Assembly: GCF_900112705.1 (NCBI RefSeq)
Contig: NZ_FOMR01000013.1
Span: 1-64,000 of the forward strand
Direction: 5' to 3'
Source: Lentibacillus persicus
GTDB lineage: Bacteria > Bacillota > Bacilli > Bacillales > Amphibacillaceae
Length of the DNA: 64,000 nt
Part shown: one piece after another, positions 1 through 7,385 of the stretch
Layout: each line of letters begins with the position of its first letter
How positions within the stretch are numbered: position 1 is the first letter of the stretch
Program-made: the position numbers and the translations under genes
Notes under the pieces: model-generated
Seen by the model: the letters and a program-made list of their open reading frames with translations, nothing else
The model's database searches: none
What the model was told of the DNA's origin: nothing

Positions 1-325
1 ATCCGTATCAGCACTCAAAGGATGACGCATACTCAAATTTGATTATATTACATGAGTCCGTTCATCGGTTGATACATTTAAAAGACAATGAGAAAATCAA
101 AACTCTAATCAAAATTTTGGAGCTTAGCAAAAAGCAAATTCAAAAGGTAAATGAATTACGGAAACAATGCGAAAATGACTTAATCTTAAATTAGGATAAA
201 CAGCTTCATTTCACAATACATAGAACTGAGTGAATTGGACTAGTTGGAACGCCGTATGAGGTGAAAGCCTCACGTACGGTGTGGGCGAGGGGAAAAGGGA
301 GCGATAACTTCAAACCCTTACCTAT
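1..325 (+). mobile_element. 3' end of a group II intron (left part outside the window)
   Basis: The segment holds the last codons of an intron-encoded maturase (3-194) followed by a typical intron 3' end. Domain V is visible at about 249-283: a stem with GCCGTATGAGG on one side and CCTCACGTACGG on the other, closed by a GAAA-type loop, with CGC at the position of the catalytic triad. Domain VI follows, with AAGGG at 295-299 pairing to CCCTT at 315-319. The intron probably ends near 325 (CCTAT). The 5' part lies to the left of the window, so class and completeness cannot be judged. Confidence 0.8.
3..194 (+). CDS. Group II intron reverse transcriptase/maturase, C-terminal HNH part (partial)
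   Basis: An open frame enters from the left edge and gives 63 residues before TAG at 192-194. It reads like the C-terminal HNH endonuclease domain of LtrA-type intron proteins: a NLILLHESVHRLIH block carries the final histidines of the HNH motif, and a Lys/Leu-rich tail follows. In the family this domain nicks the bottom strand of the target DNA during retrohoming, after the RT and maturase domains, which would lie outside the window. Domain V of the intron begins 55 bases after the stop, the expected position. The family call is firm; whether the full protein is intact cannot be seen. Confidence 0.8.
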   Translation, partial: PYQHSKDDAYSNLIILHESVHRLIHLKDNEKIKTLIKILELSKKQIQKVNELRKQCENDLILN

Positions 326-449
326 TCGTATGAACAAGGAGAAGTGCTTCTTTTTAGGGCCATTTAATGGAATAAGCAACGTGTGGGCTACCTTAGCCTA
401 TAATCAATACTAATGCTCTTTAAGAATAATGAAGGAGAGGTGGTATTTT

Positions 450-623
450 ATGCTAGGTACATCTTTAAGAGTTCTTTACTTTCTAATTGGTATTTCTGTC
501 TTAATTTCTAATTATGATGACTTGTATTTAAGAATTACTAGCATTATTATAATTGTTTTTTCTGGGTTAGATTTATATAAAGCTGCCAAAAATAAAAGTA
601 AACGTAAAGCGGAGAGTTCTTAA
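450..623 (+). CDS. Small membrane protein, unknown function
   Basis: 57 residues from ATG 450. An in-frame ATG at 429 also exists, but the AAGGAGAGG ribosome binding site lies downstream of it and correctly spaced before 450, so the shorter form is preferred. Two hydrophobic segments (about residues 5-20 and 27-44) are separated by a short polar turn, and a Lys-rich tail ends the protein; the positive-inside rule would put that tail in the cytoplasm. It stands alone between the intron and the conjugation operon. No family is recognised. Confidence 0.5.
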   Translation: MLGTSLRVLYFLIGISVLISNYDDLYLRITSIIIIVFSGLDLYKAAKNKSKRKAESS

Positions 624-761
624 TATACTTTTCATCAATATCAATCTTCCGGAATACCAGCCAATAGCTGAAAGGAATATTATGTTAACGGGCGCGTTAA
701 TTTAAGATTGAAACTAAAAAGTAAATTTTATATATAGCTCAGTTCTGGTCGAACTGGGTTA

Positions 762-788
762 TGCAAAAAGCACCGCATTTTGCGGTGC
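762..788 (-). terminator. Intrinsic terminator for the small minus-strand gene
   Basis: GCACCGC and GCGGTGC form a seven-pair stem around a short A/T loop (770-788). Read on the minus strand it is followed by TTTTT. It lies about 115 bases after the stop of the gene at 905-1108. Confidence 0.7.
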
Positions 789-904
789 AATTTATAAGTA
801 AGAGTTTTACGATAGGTGGCAGGATCTGTTTATGAAAAAAGCGTTTCGAGAGATATATGCTCTTTAATTTTTTGATGAAAGTTAACGAGCATACCATAAA
901 ACGT

Positions 905-1108
905 TTATAATGTATAAGACGTGACTTCTCCCGACTTCTTTGCACACATGCTTTCACATTGTTCCTTGCTTGGCACTTTACTATAAACATGAATATTTAT
1001 TTCAGACATTCCCCCATCAGTAAATTCGCCATGATAATCATCTTTCAAATGTTCCATATCCCTTAGAGATCCAAATCCAACTAGGTGTCCTTCAATTATT
1101 TTTTCCAT
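905..1108 (-). CDS. Small protein of unknown function
   Basis: 67 residues. An upstream in-frame start (1150) exists, but a near-perfect AGGAGGAG ribosome binding site sits just before the ATG at 1108, which decides the start. The product is mixed polar, with no membrane segment or signal peptide; it contains a Gly/Glu/Asp-rich middle and two cysteines near the C-terminus (C-x3-C). It is transcribed away from the conjugation operon and has its own terminator at 762-788. Position next to the operon's leader makes a role in the mobile element possible, but nothing in the sequence shows a function. Confidence 0.5.
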   Translation of the reverse strand: MEKIIEGHLVGFGSLRDMEHLKDDYHGEFTDGGMSEINIHVYSKVPSKEQCESMCAKKSGEVTSYTL

Positions 1109-1328
1109 GAATATATCTCCTCCTACCCCTATATTCGAAATTGGAAACAAAAGGGGGGCATGAAACCGAAAACTTTTTATACACTTATGTACGGCTAGTA
1201 ATGCAGGTTCTATTTTGATTAAACTATTTCAAAATGAGGCCTTTATATTTATCTTGAATACGGATGTACAAAGCATCAATTCTCTTCATTATTATTAATT
1301 CCAAATGTCAATAATATATGAGTAGTTC

Positions 1329-1378
1329 CGAACGAAAAGCGAACAAAAAACGAACGAAAAGGCGAACGAATGACGAAC
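1329..1378 (+). repeat. Five phased CGAAC repeats in the operon leader region
   Basis: CGAAC occurs at 1329, 1340, 1351, 1363 and 1374, that is with steps of 11, 11, 12 and 11 bases. Each copy is followed by an A-rich half-turn. All copies therefore face the same side of the helix. The array sits 115-165 bases upstream of the first gene of the conjugation operon. It could be an operator for cooperative binding, an iteron-like site, or part of a leader RNA; the sequence alone does not say which. Confidence 0.75.
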
Positions 1379-1414
1379 AAAAATGCTTCAAAAAGCTGTT
1401 AAATTATTAGTATC

Positions 1415-1472
1415 AGGAAGTTTATAGCTTCCTATTAACTCTTTTCTTTCACGGAAAGGGTTTTTATTTTTG
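1415..1472 (+). promoter_or_regulatory. Leader hairpins with an intrinsic terminator before the conjugation operon
   Basis: AGGAAG (1415-1420) pairs with CTTCCT (1428-1433). Directly downstream, CTTTC (1446-1450) pairs with GAAAG (1454-1458) and is followed by a T-rich run to 1472, giving a terminator-like element only about ten bases before the ribosome binding site of the first operon gene. This layout suggests attenuation or antitermination of the operon. No convincing -35/-10 pair is seen; TAATAT at 1312-1317 is a weak -10 candidate. Confidence 0.55.
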
Positions 1473-1493
1473 CTAGATAAGGAGGTGTAAACC

Positions 1494-1784
1494 GTGTCTA
1501 ATAATGAATTTGGAAAAGCAATGGATAATAATCAGGATAAAAACGTTAAGACAGCTACTAAAGAATCTGCTGAATCTTCATCGAGCAAAGCATCATCAAA
1601 AAGAAGGCGCAGACCAGTTAAACCAGAAGGGTTCAAGGAATTTGAAGAGCTGGCGAAAGGCATTATCGAAGCTGACGGGTCTTCATATTATGAATGGCTT
1701 CATGAGCGACACCAAGAAATCATCTTGAACTTTAATGTATCAAATCAGAAACAGATTACTAATGTAGCGAAGAAAGGAGAGTGA
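1494..1784 (+). CDS. First gene of the conjugation operon, unknown basic protein
   Basis: 96 residues starting at GTG 1494 behind a strong AAGGAGGTG site. The N-terminal half is Asn/Lys/Ser-rich and probably disordered, ending in a basic KRRRRP cluster near residue 38. The second half looks folded and helical (about residues 45-85). There is no membrane segment. It overlaps or abuts the next gene, so translation is probably coupled. No family is recognised. The position, at the head of a type IV secretion operon, and the basic patch would fit a regulatory or nucleic-acid-binding role, but that is only inference. Confidence 0.65.
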   Translation: MSNNEFGKAMDNNQDKNVKTATKESAESSSSKASSKRRRRPVKPEGFKEFEELAKGIIEADGSSYYEWLHERHQEIILNFNVSNQKQITNVAKKGE

Positions 1785-1789
1785 GTTGC

Positions 1790-2023
1790 GTGCAAGACGC
1801 TATTCAAACCATACAGAATATCACAGATGGTATTAAGCCAATTGCACCAGTCTTAGCCGGACTGGTGCTGGTTGTCATTGGGTTATTGTGGACGTTTGCC
1901 AAAGATCCACAGAAAAAGGAAATGTACACAGGATGGATGGTAAACGTTGCAATCGGCTTTGGTATTGTTTATTTGGCTGCCAGTCTTGTTTCTTGGCTGG
2001 GCGGTCGGGTTGTTGGATTTTAA
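1790..2023 (+). CDS. Small two-helix membrane protein, VirB2/PrgF-like position
   Basis: 77 residues from GTG 1790. A GTG at 1781 is in frame, but the AAGGAG at about 1774 is too close to it and well placed for 1790. Two hydrophobic segments (about residues 17-37 and 47-70) flank a short charged loop (KDPQKKEMY), the layout of the small pilin-like or channel subunits (VirB2, PrgF/TcpD type) of Gram-positive conjugation systems. Its place near the front of the operon agrees. The sequence is too short for a firm family call. Confidence 0.6.
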   Translation: MQDAIQTIQNITDGIKPIAPVLAGLVLVVIGLLWTFAKDPQKKEMYTGWMVNVAIGFGIVYLAASLVSWLGGRVVGF

Positions 2024-2035
2024 GGAGGTAAAGTG

Positions 2036-2221
2036 ATGAGTGCTGCGTACAAATATTTCATAAGCTATCTTTATGAAGATGGTGGTGGGAATGTCGATAT
2101 AACATTGGAGGAGCCGATTCAATCGATAGATGACATTCGTGGTATTGAAAAGGCAATCAGTGATGAATTTAATCTGGGTGATTCTGTCACCATTCAAAAC
2201 TTTATAAAGTTAAACAATTAA
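2036..2221 (+). CDS. Small hypothetical protein of the conjugation operon
   Basis: 61 residues. GTG 2033 and ATG 2036 both follow an AAGGAGGT site; the ATG has the better spacing. The protein is soluble and acidic: an Asp-Gly-Gly-Gly-Asn turn, then a short strand, then a helix (about residues 30-46) and a final strand, like a small single-domain fold. It is followed by a terminator-like hairpin at 2232-2257. No function can be read from it. Confidence 0.55.
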   Translation: MSAAYKYFISYLYEDGGGNVDITLEEPIQSIDDIRGIEKAISDEFNLGDSVTIQNFIKLNN

Positions 2222-2231
2222 TTTAATTGGC

Positions 2232-2257
2232 CTTCCAAACGTATGGAAGCTTTTTTT
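2232..2257 (+). terminator. Terminator-like hairpin inside the conjugation operon
   Basis: CTTCCA (2232-2237) pairs with TGGAAG (2244-2249) and is followed by seven T. It lies directly after the gene ending at 2221 and would stop transcription before the next operon genes unless read-through occurs. Confidence 0.65.
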
Positions 2258-2346
2258 AATGAAAAAGTGCTGATGCTGGACAAGAACTTAACATTCTAAC
2301 AAAAAAGAAGGCAGTGAATAATGAAAAAACAAGAGGTGAACACGTA

Positions 2347-2374
2347 GGGCTTCTGTTCAGGGAGTCCTTTTATT
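2347..2374 (+). terminator. Terminator-like hairpin, member of a repeated family
   Basis: GGGCTTCT (2347-2354) pairs with GGGAGTCC (2360-2367), with G-U pairs, and is followed by TTTTATT. It starts at the stop codon of an 8-codon frame (2321-2347, with an AAGAAGG site) and ends next to the ribosome binding site of the gene at 2388. Very similar hairpins recur at 20347, 21082 and 21544. Confidence 0.6.
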
Positions 2375-2387
2375 GGAGGTGACATAA

Positions 2388-3098
2388 ATGAAAATAAAGC
2401 ATAAAGTACTTCCCAATAACAATGGTGTTAAGTCGGCGAATAAGTCATATGAGGCCTTTAAAAAACGATTTTCTACCGTAATGGGCGATCAATTTGACCT
2501 GACGGATGACCAATTAAGACAAATTTATGATGGGATTTCATCCTGTGTTGAAACAAGTATTTATGCGGAAATGGAAGATGTCCTGTCAGCGATACGAAAC
2601 ACCTACCACGCGGATATAAATTGGGTGATAGAAGAAACCGTGAAACTCTCTAAGAAACATCAAAATCAATCAAACAAGTACACCAATGATGGAACATTGA
2701 GGAGTCATAAGTCATTTTCTAATTTGAATAAGGAAGAATATCAAAGTAAACATGGATCATTCAAGCAATTTATCACACATGTAGTTACAAATTATCAATC
2801 ACTCCCAAAACAGAGAATTGATGTACTGGTGATCAAACATGAAGGCTATCAGCATCTTGAACTGACGTTATTTGGTGAGTCCTTCATACAACAACACGGG
2901 TTTAGGACAGCTCATCATCTTCATAACGAATTGATGCATGCCTTTTACACAGCTTTCGATGACTTATTAGCTAAAGGCACAGTCCTGAAATCAGACCAAG
3001 CTATTCAAGAACAAGTTCTTGCACCCGTATTAAAACGATTTGACGCTAAACTAGCTGCTAAAGTGGGTGACAGTTATGAGCAAGTCGAATCCCTATAA
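2388..3098 (+). CDS. Hypothetical protein of the conjugation operon
   Basis: 236 residues from ATG 2388, seven bases after a GGAGGTGA site. The product is soluble, Lys/Gln/His-rich and largely helical, without membrane segments, signal peptide or a recognised motif. A basic linker (about residues 85-110) separates an N-terminal helical part from a C-terminal part with alternating strands and helices. The end overlaps the start of the primase-like gene by about 23 bases, so the two are probably translated together and may act together in processing of transferred DNA. I do not recognise a family. Confidence 0.6.
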   Translation: MKIKHKVLPNNNGVKSANKSYEAFKKRFSTVMGDQFDLTDDQLRQIYDGISSCVETSIYAEMEDVLSAIRNTYHADINWVIEETVKLSKKHQNQSNKYTNDGTLRSHKSFSNLNKEEYQSKHGSFKQFITHVVTNYQSLPKQRIDVLVIKHEGYQHLELTLFGESFIQQHGFRTAHHLHNELMHAFYTAFDDLLAKGTVLKSDQAIQEQVLAPVLKRFDAKLAAKVGDSYEQVESL

Positions 3099-4116
3099 GA
3101 AACTTGTTTTTCAAAATATCGAAGACGCTTTAAGTGATTTGAATGCCGAAGATAAAGGGCGTTATTTTATCTGCAACTGTCCGGAATGTAACCAGCATGA
3201 AGCCTTTATGTATAAGAATAATACACGGTTCATTCAATGTAATCGGGAAAACCATTGTGGCTCACGGATGATGCTTGAATTTTATGAGAAGGGAGACATG
3301 TCAACTTATGAGCAAAGGGTCGAAAAACAGTATCCCGACCTGACGACGGAACAACGGCAGGCCTTGGGCTGGTCACACCGCGTATTCTCCTATGCGAAAA
3401 ACTATTTTAAAAGTGAAGCATTAGACAATGGCTATCGTGGCCTGTCAAAACAGACAACACGTGGTTTTGTAGCTGATTTACAACATGAGGCTATCGTTCA
3501 GCATGTCTTTCAAAAAGCTAAGACCTTATTGAACAAAGATTATTCCAATAATAGTTGGATGTGCAAGCGAAACTTGATTTTTCCGTTATACGGCGAAGAC
3601 CGTACGCTAGATCGTGTTTTACTCCGTTCCAGCATTGATGAAAACCTTGATCCTAAAGAAATACAGCTTATTTTCAATCCCTCAAAAGAAACGAGGGATT
3701 TTTTTATGGACATTCCGCAGGATGCTAAAAATGTGGTGATAAGTGAATCCATCCTGGATGCGTTGTCCTTTCGTGAGATCGATGAGAATGCTGGTATTAT
3801 CGCCCTAACAGGGGCAACCAAAACAAGACAGATCAACGATTATTTGGCCGAACATAAGGAACAGTTTGCGGACAAACAGCTTTTAATCGCCATGGATGAT
3901 GATCAAGCTGGATGGAAGGCAACAAGAGATATCGTGAATACAATCGAAGAGGCTGGAATAGGCAGGGATTGGTCAACTTTTGCTTATTCTCCAGGAACGA
4001 AAGATGCGAACGAAAACTTGCAGCAAAACCGCAAAGCATTCACCAAAACATATGAACAGATGGCAGCACGTACGAAGCAACATGAAAGGGTGATGGACCT
4101 TGAACACGAGCCATAA
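3076..4116 (+). CDS. TOPRIM-domain primase-like protein with zinc-binding N-terminus
   Basis: 346 residues from ATG 3076; GTG 3067 is in frame but lacks a better site. The N-terminal part has a CHC2-like zinc motif, C-x-C-x2-C followed about 20 residues later by C-x5-C (about residues 33-60). The C-terminal half carries TOPRIM features: a Glu in VVISESILDALS and the DxD-type motif MDDDQAG. In DnaG-type primases these bind zinc and catalytic metal. Such proteins are common on conjugative elements, where they may prime complementary-strand synthesis after transfer. The catalytic core between the two motifs is too divergent to judge activity. It overlaps both neighbouring genes. Confidence 0.7.
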   Translation: MSKSNPYKKLVFQNIEDALSDLNAEDKGRYFICNCPECNQHEAFMYKNNTRFIQCNRENHCGSRMMLEFYEKGDMSTYEQRVEKQYPDLTTEQRQALGWSHRVFSYAKNYFKSEALDNGYRGLSKQTTRGFVADLQHEAIVQHVFQKAKTLLNKDYSNNSWMCKRNLIFPLYGEDRTLDRVLLRSSIDENLDPKEIQLIFNPSKETRDFFMDIPQDAKNVVISESILDALSFREIDENAGIIALTGATKTRQINDYLAEHKEQFADKQLLIAMDDDQAGWKATRDIVNTIEEAGIGRDWSTFAYSPGTKDANENLQQNRKAFTKTYEQMAARTKQHERVMDLEHEP

Positions 4117-6382
4117 GCCATTGACCGAACGATTAAGTAATTGGCAGTTTATTGTGCCTTTGATATTGCTTATCGTCATATCGGGCTTCTTTCTAGCAAA
4201 CTTTCTATTACACTTTTTCCAGCAAGTGCTGCATTTGATTGAGGGTTTTGCCAACAATCCGGAACAAGTCAACTTGAACACATTCTCAGTTGATTGGGAA
4301 TACGTGTTCATCTTTCAGAAAGAATGGCTTGAGTTTTATATAGGCTTTTATATCCTGATCGGGATCAGTCTTCTAAAACTCTTGTATAACATCAAAATGA
4401 ATTATCAAACCATTAACCGTGGGCAACATGGTACGAATGAATTTGAATCCGTGAAAAACATGAAGAAACAGTACCAAATTATTCCGGCATCCAAAACAGA
4501 ATATGACGGAAAGGGCGGTACAATTGTTGGCGGATTGCAGGAGGCAGGTAAACCATACCGCCTTTTACTGGACGATGCCCCTGTTCACACAATGGTCATT
4601 GGGATTACACGTTCCGGTAAGGGTGAGACATTTGTGGTTCCGATGATTGATGTCCAAAGCAGGGCGAAAGAGAAACCCTCCATGGTCATTAATGATCCGA
4701 AAGGGGAACTGGCTGGTGCCTCTTATGAAACTTTAAAAAATCGTGGCTATGACGTGTACGTGTTTAATCTGATAGAGCATGCCATGAGCATGGGATTCAA
4801 TCCCTTACAGTTAGTGATTGATTCATGGAAACAGGGCAGGGTGAGTGACGCGCAAAAATATGCCAACAGTGTGGCATTCAGTTTGTATCATAATCCAAAT
4901 GCCAAAGATCCGTTCTGGTCAAACAGTGCAAAATCACTGGTGACAGCTATTATTTTAGCCTTAACGGAGGACATGGTGAAAATCGGCAAGGAAGAACGGG
5001 TGACCATGTACTCTGTTGCTAATTTCCTTTCCAGTAAGGGAAGTGAAACGGATGAAGAAGGGAATAATGCTTTGGACGAATTCTTCCAGGCACGGGATGA
5101 GAATAATCCGGCACGGTTAATGTATGCCACAAGTAATTTTTCAACCGGCAATACAAGGGGCAGTATCTTCAGTGTTGCGATGGATAAACTGCAAATCTTT
5201 ACACTTGAACCGAACGCGAAAGTAACTGGTCATAACAGTTTGGATTTAACTGAAATCGGTTTTGGTGATAAACCAGTAGCTGTCTTTTTAGCGACACCTG
5301 ATTCAGACAAGTCAAATGATGTATTGGCCAGTATCTTTGTTAGTCAGTTGTACCGTGTCAATTCGGAAAAAGCAACTAAAAGCAAGAACGGCAAAATGAA
5401 ACGGCATGTGCAATTCATTTTGGATGAGTTTGGGAATATGCCGGCGATCGATGGGATGGCAAGTATGGTAACGGTAGGGGCTGGACGCGGCTTCAGGTAT
5501 CACTTAATCGTTCAAGCCTATTCGCAAGTGAAATCGGCTTATGGTGAAGAATCGGACACGATTATTGGCAACTGTTCCAATCAAATCTATATCCTCACCG
5601 AAGATAAGAGTACGGCTGAACATTATTCGAGCATGCTTGGAGCTAAAACAATTACCGATGTCAGCCGCAGTGGTGATTATCATTCATTTGATAAGTCGCA
5701 CAGTGAATCGACAAAAGAACGCTCGCTTTTAACGTCTGATGAATTGATGCGGTTAAAAGAAGGTCAGTCGGTATTGATACGCGTGAATAAACGGCAGGAC
5801 AAGAACCGAAAAAAGATTGAGCCAAAACCGACTTTTAACCAAGATAAAACCAGTCATAAATTCCGTTATCAGTATTTAGCCGATGACTTTGATACAGACC
5901 ATTCCATCATGATGCTCCCAATTATGTCCGAAACGTATCATGATATGGATTTAAACAGTATGGTTTATTCGGCCAAATCAAATGATGATTTATTTTTACG
6001 AATGGCTGACGTACTGACAAATAAGGAATTTGAACGATTTAAACGACACATCTTACAGATTGAACAAAGTCAGGGTGAACTGGATGAAGAAAAAACCAAA
6101 GCATTGCTTCAAGAGGTTGATCACTGGTCGTTTCTTCATTATATGAGTTTCATTGTCCATCATCCTCATTTTTCACGCATACACTTAAAAATATTGGCAG
6201 CATTACAGAATTATCTTCCGGCAGACGTGATGCAAACATGGCAGGATAAAGCAACGAAACAAATTGAAGAACAGGTGCATCAAAATGAGAAAGCTAATCA
6301 AAGAGCCGATCATCATGCATCAGATGAACAATCCCATGAAGATCAAGAAGCTGAAAAATTACGGGAACAGGCACTATCTTAA
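4100..6382 (+). CDS. Type IV secretion coupling ATPase, VirD4/TraG family
   Basis: 760 residues from TTG 4100, preceded by AAAGGGTGA and overlapping the primase-like gene by 17 bases. Two N-terminal membrane segments (about residues 15-45 and 75-100) anchor a large cytoplasmic ATPase. Walker A is GITRSGKGET (about residue 170), followed by INDPKGEL, and Walker B is FILDEFGN (about residue 445), all diagnostic of VirD4/TraG. In the family, the hexamer brings the relaxase-DNA complex to the secretion channel and powers export. The C-terminal 100 residues are charged and probably disordered. The length is at the upper end of the family. Confidence 0.92.
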   Translation: MNTSHKPLTERLSNWQFIVPLILLIVISGFFLANFLLHFFQQVLHLIEGFANNPEQVNLNTFSVDWEYVFIFQKEWLEFYIGFYILIGISLLKLLYNIKMNYQTINRGQHGTNEFESVKNMKKQYQIIPASKTEYDGKGGTIVGGLQEAGKPYRLLLDDAPVHTMVIGITRSGKGETFVVPMIDVQSRAKEKPSMVINDPKGELAGASYETLKNRGYDVYVFNLIEHAMSMGFNPLQLVIDSWKQGRVSDAQKYANSVAFSLYHNPNAKDPFWSNSAKSLVTAIILALTEDMVKIGKEERVTMYSVANFLSSKGSETDEEGNNALDEFFQARDENNPARLMYATSNFSTGNTRGSIFSVAMDKLQIFTLEPNAKVTGHNSLDLTEIGFGDKPVAVFLATPDSDKSNDVLASIFVSQLYRVNSEKATKSKNGKMKRHVQFILDEFGNMPAIDGMASMVTVGAGRGFRYHLIVQAYSQVKSAYGEESDTIIGNCSNQIYILTEDKSTAEHYSSMLGAKTITDVSRSGDYHSFDKSHSESTKERSLLTSDELMRLKEGQSVLIRVNKRQDKNRKKIEPKPTFNQDKTSHKFRYQYLADDFDTDHSIMMLPIMSETYHDMDLNSMVYSAKSNDDLFLRMADVLTNKEFERFKRHILQIEQSQGELDEEKTKALLQEVDHWSFLHYMSFIVHHPHFSRIHLKILAALQNYLPADVMQTWQDKATKQIEEQVHQNEKANQRADHHASDEQSHEDQEAEKLREQALS

Positions 6383-6403
6383 TAGGGAAGGGAGTGAACA
6401 ATC

Positions 6404-6658
6404 GTGAAAGAACCAAAATATCGTGTCGATTGGCGTGTAATTGAAGAAATTGCCGTATTGCATGAAAGTCAGGCAGGCTGGACGAAAGAACTTAACATTA
6501 TTAGCTGGAACGGTGATGAACCGAAATATGATGTGAGGTGGTGGAATCCGGATAAAACGAGGCTCGGCAAAGGATTTACGTTTACGGAAAAAGAGCTAGG
6601 TAAGCTAAAATCGATTATTAATATAAGATTACCGGACGATGTGGATAGGACAAGTTAA
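6404..6658 (+). CDS. PC4/YdbC-family single-stranded DNA-binding protein
   Basis: 84 residues from GTG 6404 after a GGGAGTGA site. The motif order (EIAVL, GWTKELNIISWN, EPKYDVRWWNPD, GKGFTFTEKEL) is that of the YdbC group of PC4-like proteins, a Whirly-like fold that binds single-stranded DNA as a dimer. Genes of this type are frequent in Gram-positive conjugative elements, next to secretion genes. Here it follows the coupling ATPase by 22 bases, so a role in handling the transferred strand is plausible. The fold call is good; the exact role is inference. Confidence 0.8.
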   Translation: MKEPKYRVDWRVIEEIAVLHESQAGWTKELNIISWNGDEPKYDVRWWNPDKTRLGKGFTFTEKELGKLKSIINIRLPDDVDRTS

Positions 6659-6724
6659 CCATTTCAAGTGCTAAAGAGGGCTGTTATACTGGTGTCAAAA
6701 GGGTATATGGGAGATGATGGTAAC

Positions 6725-7312
6725 TTGATACGGAAACGAACGTTATTGACCTTGGTATTAATAGCCGGTTTACTGATGTTAAGTGCCTGTAGTGGAACGG
6801 ATAGTGCTGCAGAAAATAATAGCGATGAAGCGACTGAAAATAAACCAAAAGCTGGACTCAATGAAACGACATTAGATGATGTGATGACAAAAAAGGATAA
6901 TGACGAAGCGTTTTATGTGTTGATCTATGATGCGAAACAAGAATATGTGAAAAACACTAAATTGCTTGAAGCATATGATGAAGCATTAAAAAAAGAAGAT
7001 ATGAAAGTTTTTCATTTGAATATTAGAGATGCTAATGAACAAACAATATCACAGCTATATGAAGAATATGAATCTCACTCAGGCTCATCGCATAATCCAT
7101 TTGAAGATGGTGGTTTATCCGTTGTGTTTAATGGAGATTTTAATTCTGCTTTTGAGTATCACGGGAAATCATGGAATTTAAATAGATTGATAGGTGAGAT
7201 GGGTTCAGAAGAAGATACTTTCTTTGACGATGATCGAAACAGTATTATACAAGAAAGCATCCAATATAATCTTGATTATGTAAAGGGAGAAGAAATTGAA
7301 TTAACGTACTAA
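6725..7312 (+). CDS. Lipoprotein with a probable thioredoxin-like domain
   Basis: 195 residues from TTG 6725, placed after a GGGAGATGATGG site; the longer frame from 6668 would put 19 polar residues before the signal peptide. A short basic start, a hydrophobic stretch and the lipobox LSAC (Cys about residue 22) show a lipoprotein signal peptide. An acidic linker follows, then a domain with alternating strands and helices (FYVLIYDAKQEY, VFHLNIRDAN) resembling a thioredoxin fold without a CxxC pair. It would sit on the outer face of the membrane, possibly helping assemble the secretion channel. A strong terminator-like hairpin follows it. Confidence 0.7.
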   Translation: MIRKRTLLTLVLIAGLLMLSACSGTDSAAENNSDEATENKPKAGLNETTLDDVMTKKDNDEAFYVLIYDAKQEYVKNTKLLEAYDEALKKEDMKVFHLNIRDANEQTISQLYEEYESHSGSSHNPFEDGGLSVVFNGDFNSAFEYHGKSWNLNRLIGEMGSEEDTFFDDDRNSIIQESIQYNLDYVKGEEIELTY

Positions 7313-7328
7313 TTAAGTAACTATAAAA

Positions 7329-7358
7329 AAGAGCTTACCTCTGGGTAGGTTCTTTTTT
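7329..7358 (+). terminator. Strong terminator-like hairpin inside the conjugation operon
   Basis: AAGAGCTTACC (7329-7339) pairs with GGTAGGTTCTT (7344-7354) around a four-base loop and is followed by further T. The VirB6-like gene starts 27 bases later with no clear promoter between, so the downstream secretion genes depend on read-through, antitermination or an unseen promoter. Confidence 0.75.
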
Positions 7359-7385
7359 ATGTCAAAAATGGAAGGAAGTGTATTA

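Noticed and set aside
739-990. Minus-strand open frame of 83 codons
   Set aside because: It overlaps the better-supported gene at 905-1108 in another frame, runs across that gene's terminator and has no ribosome site.
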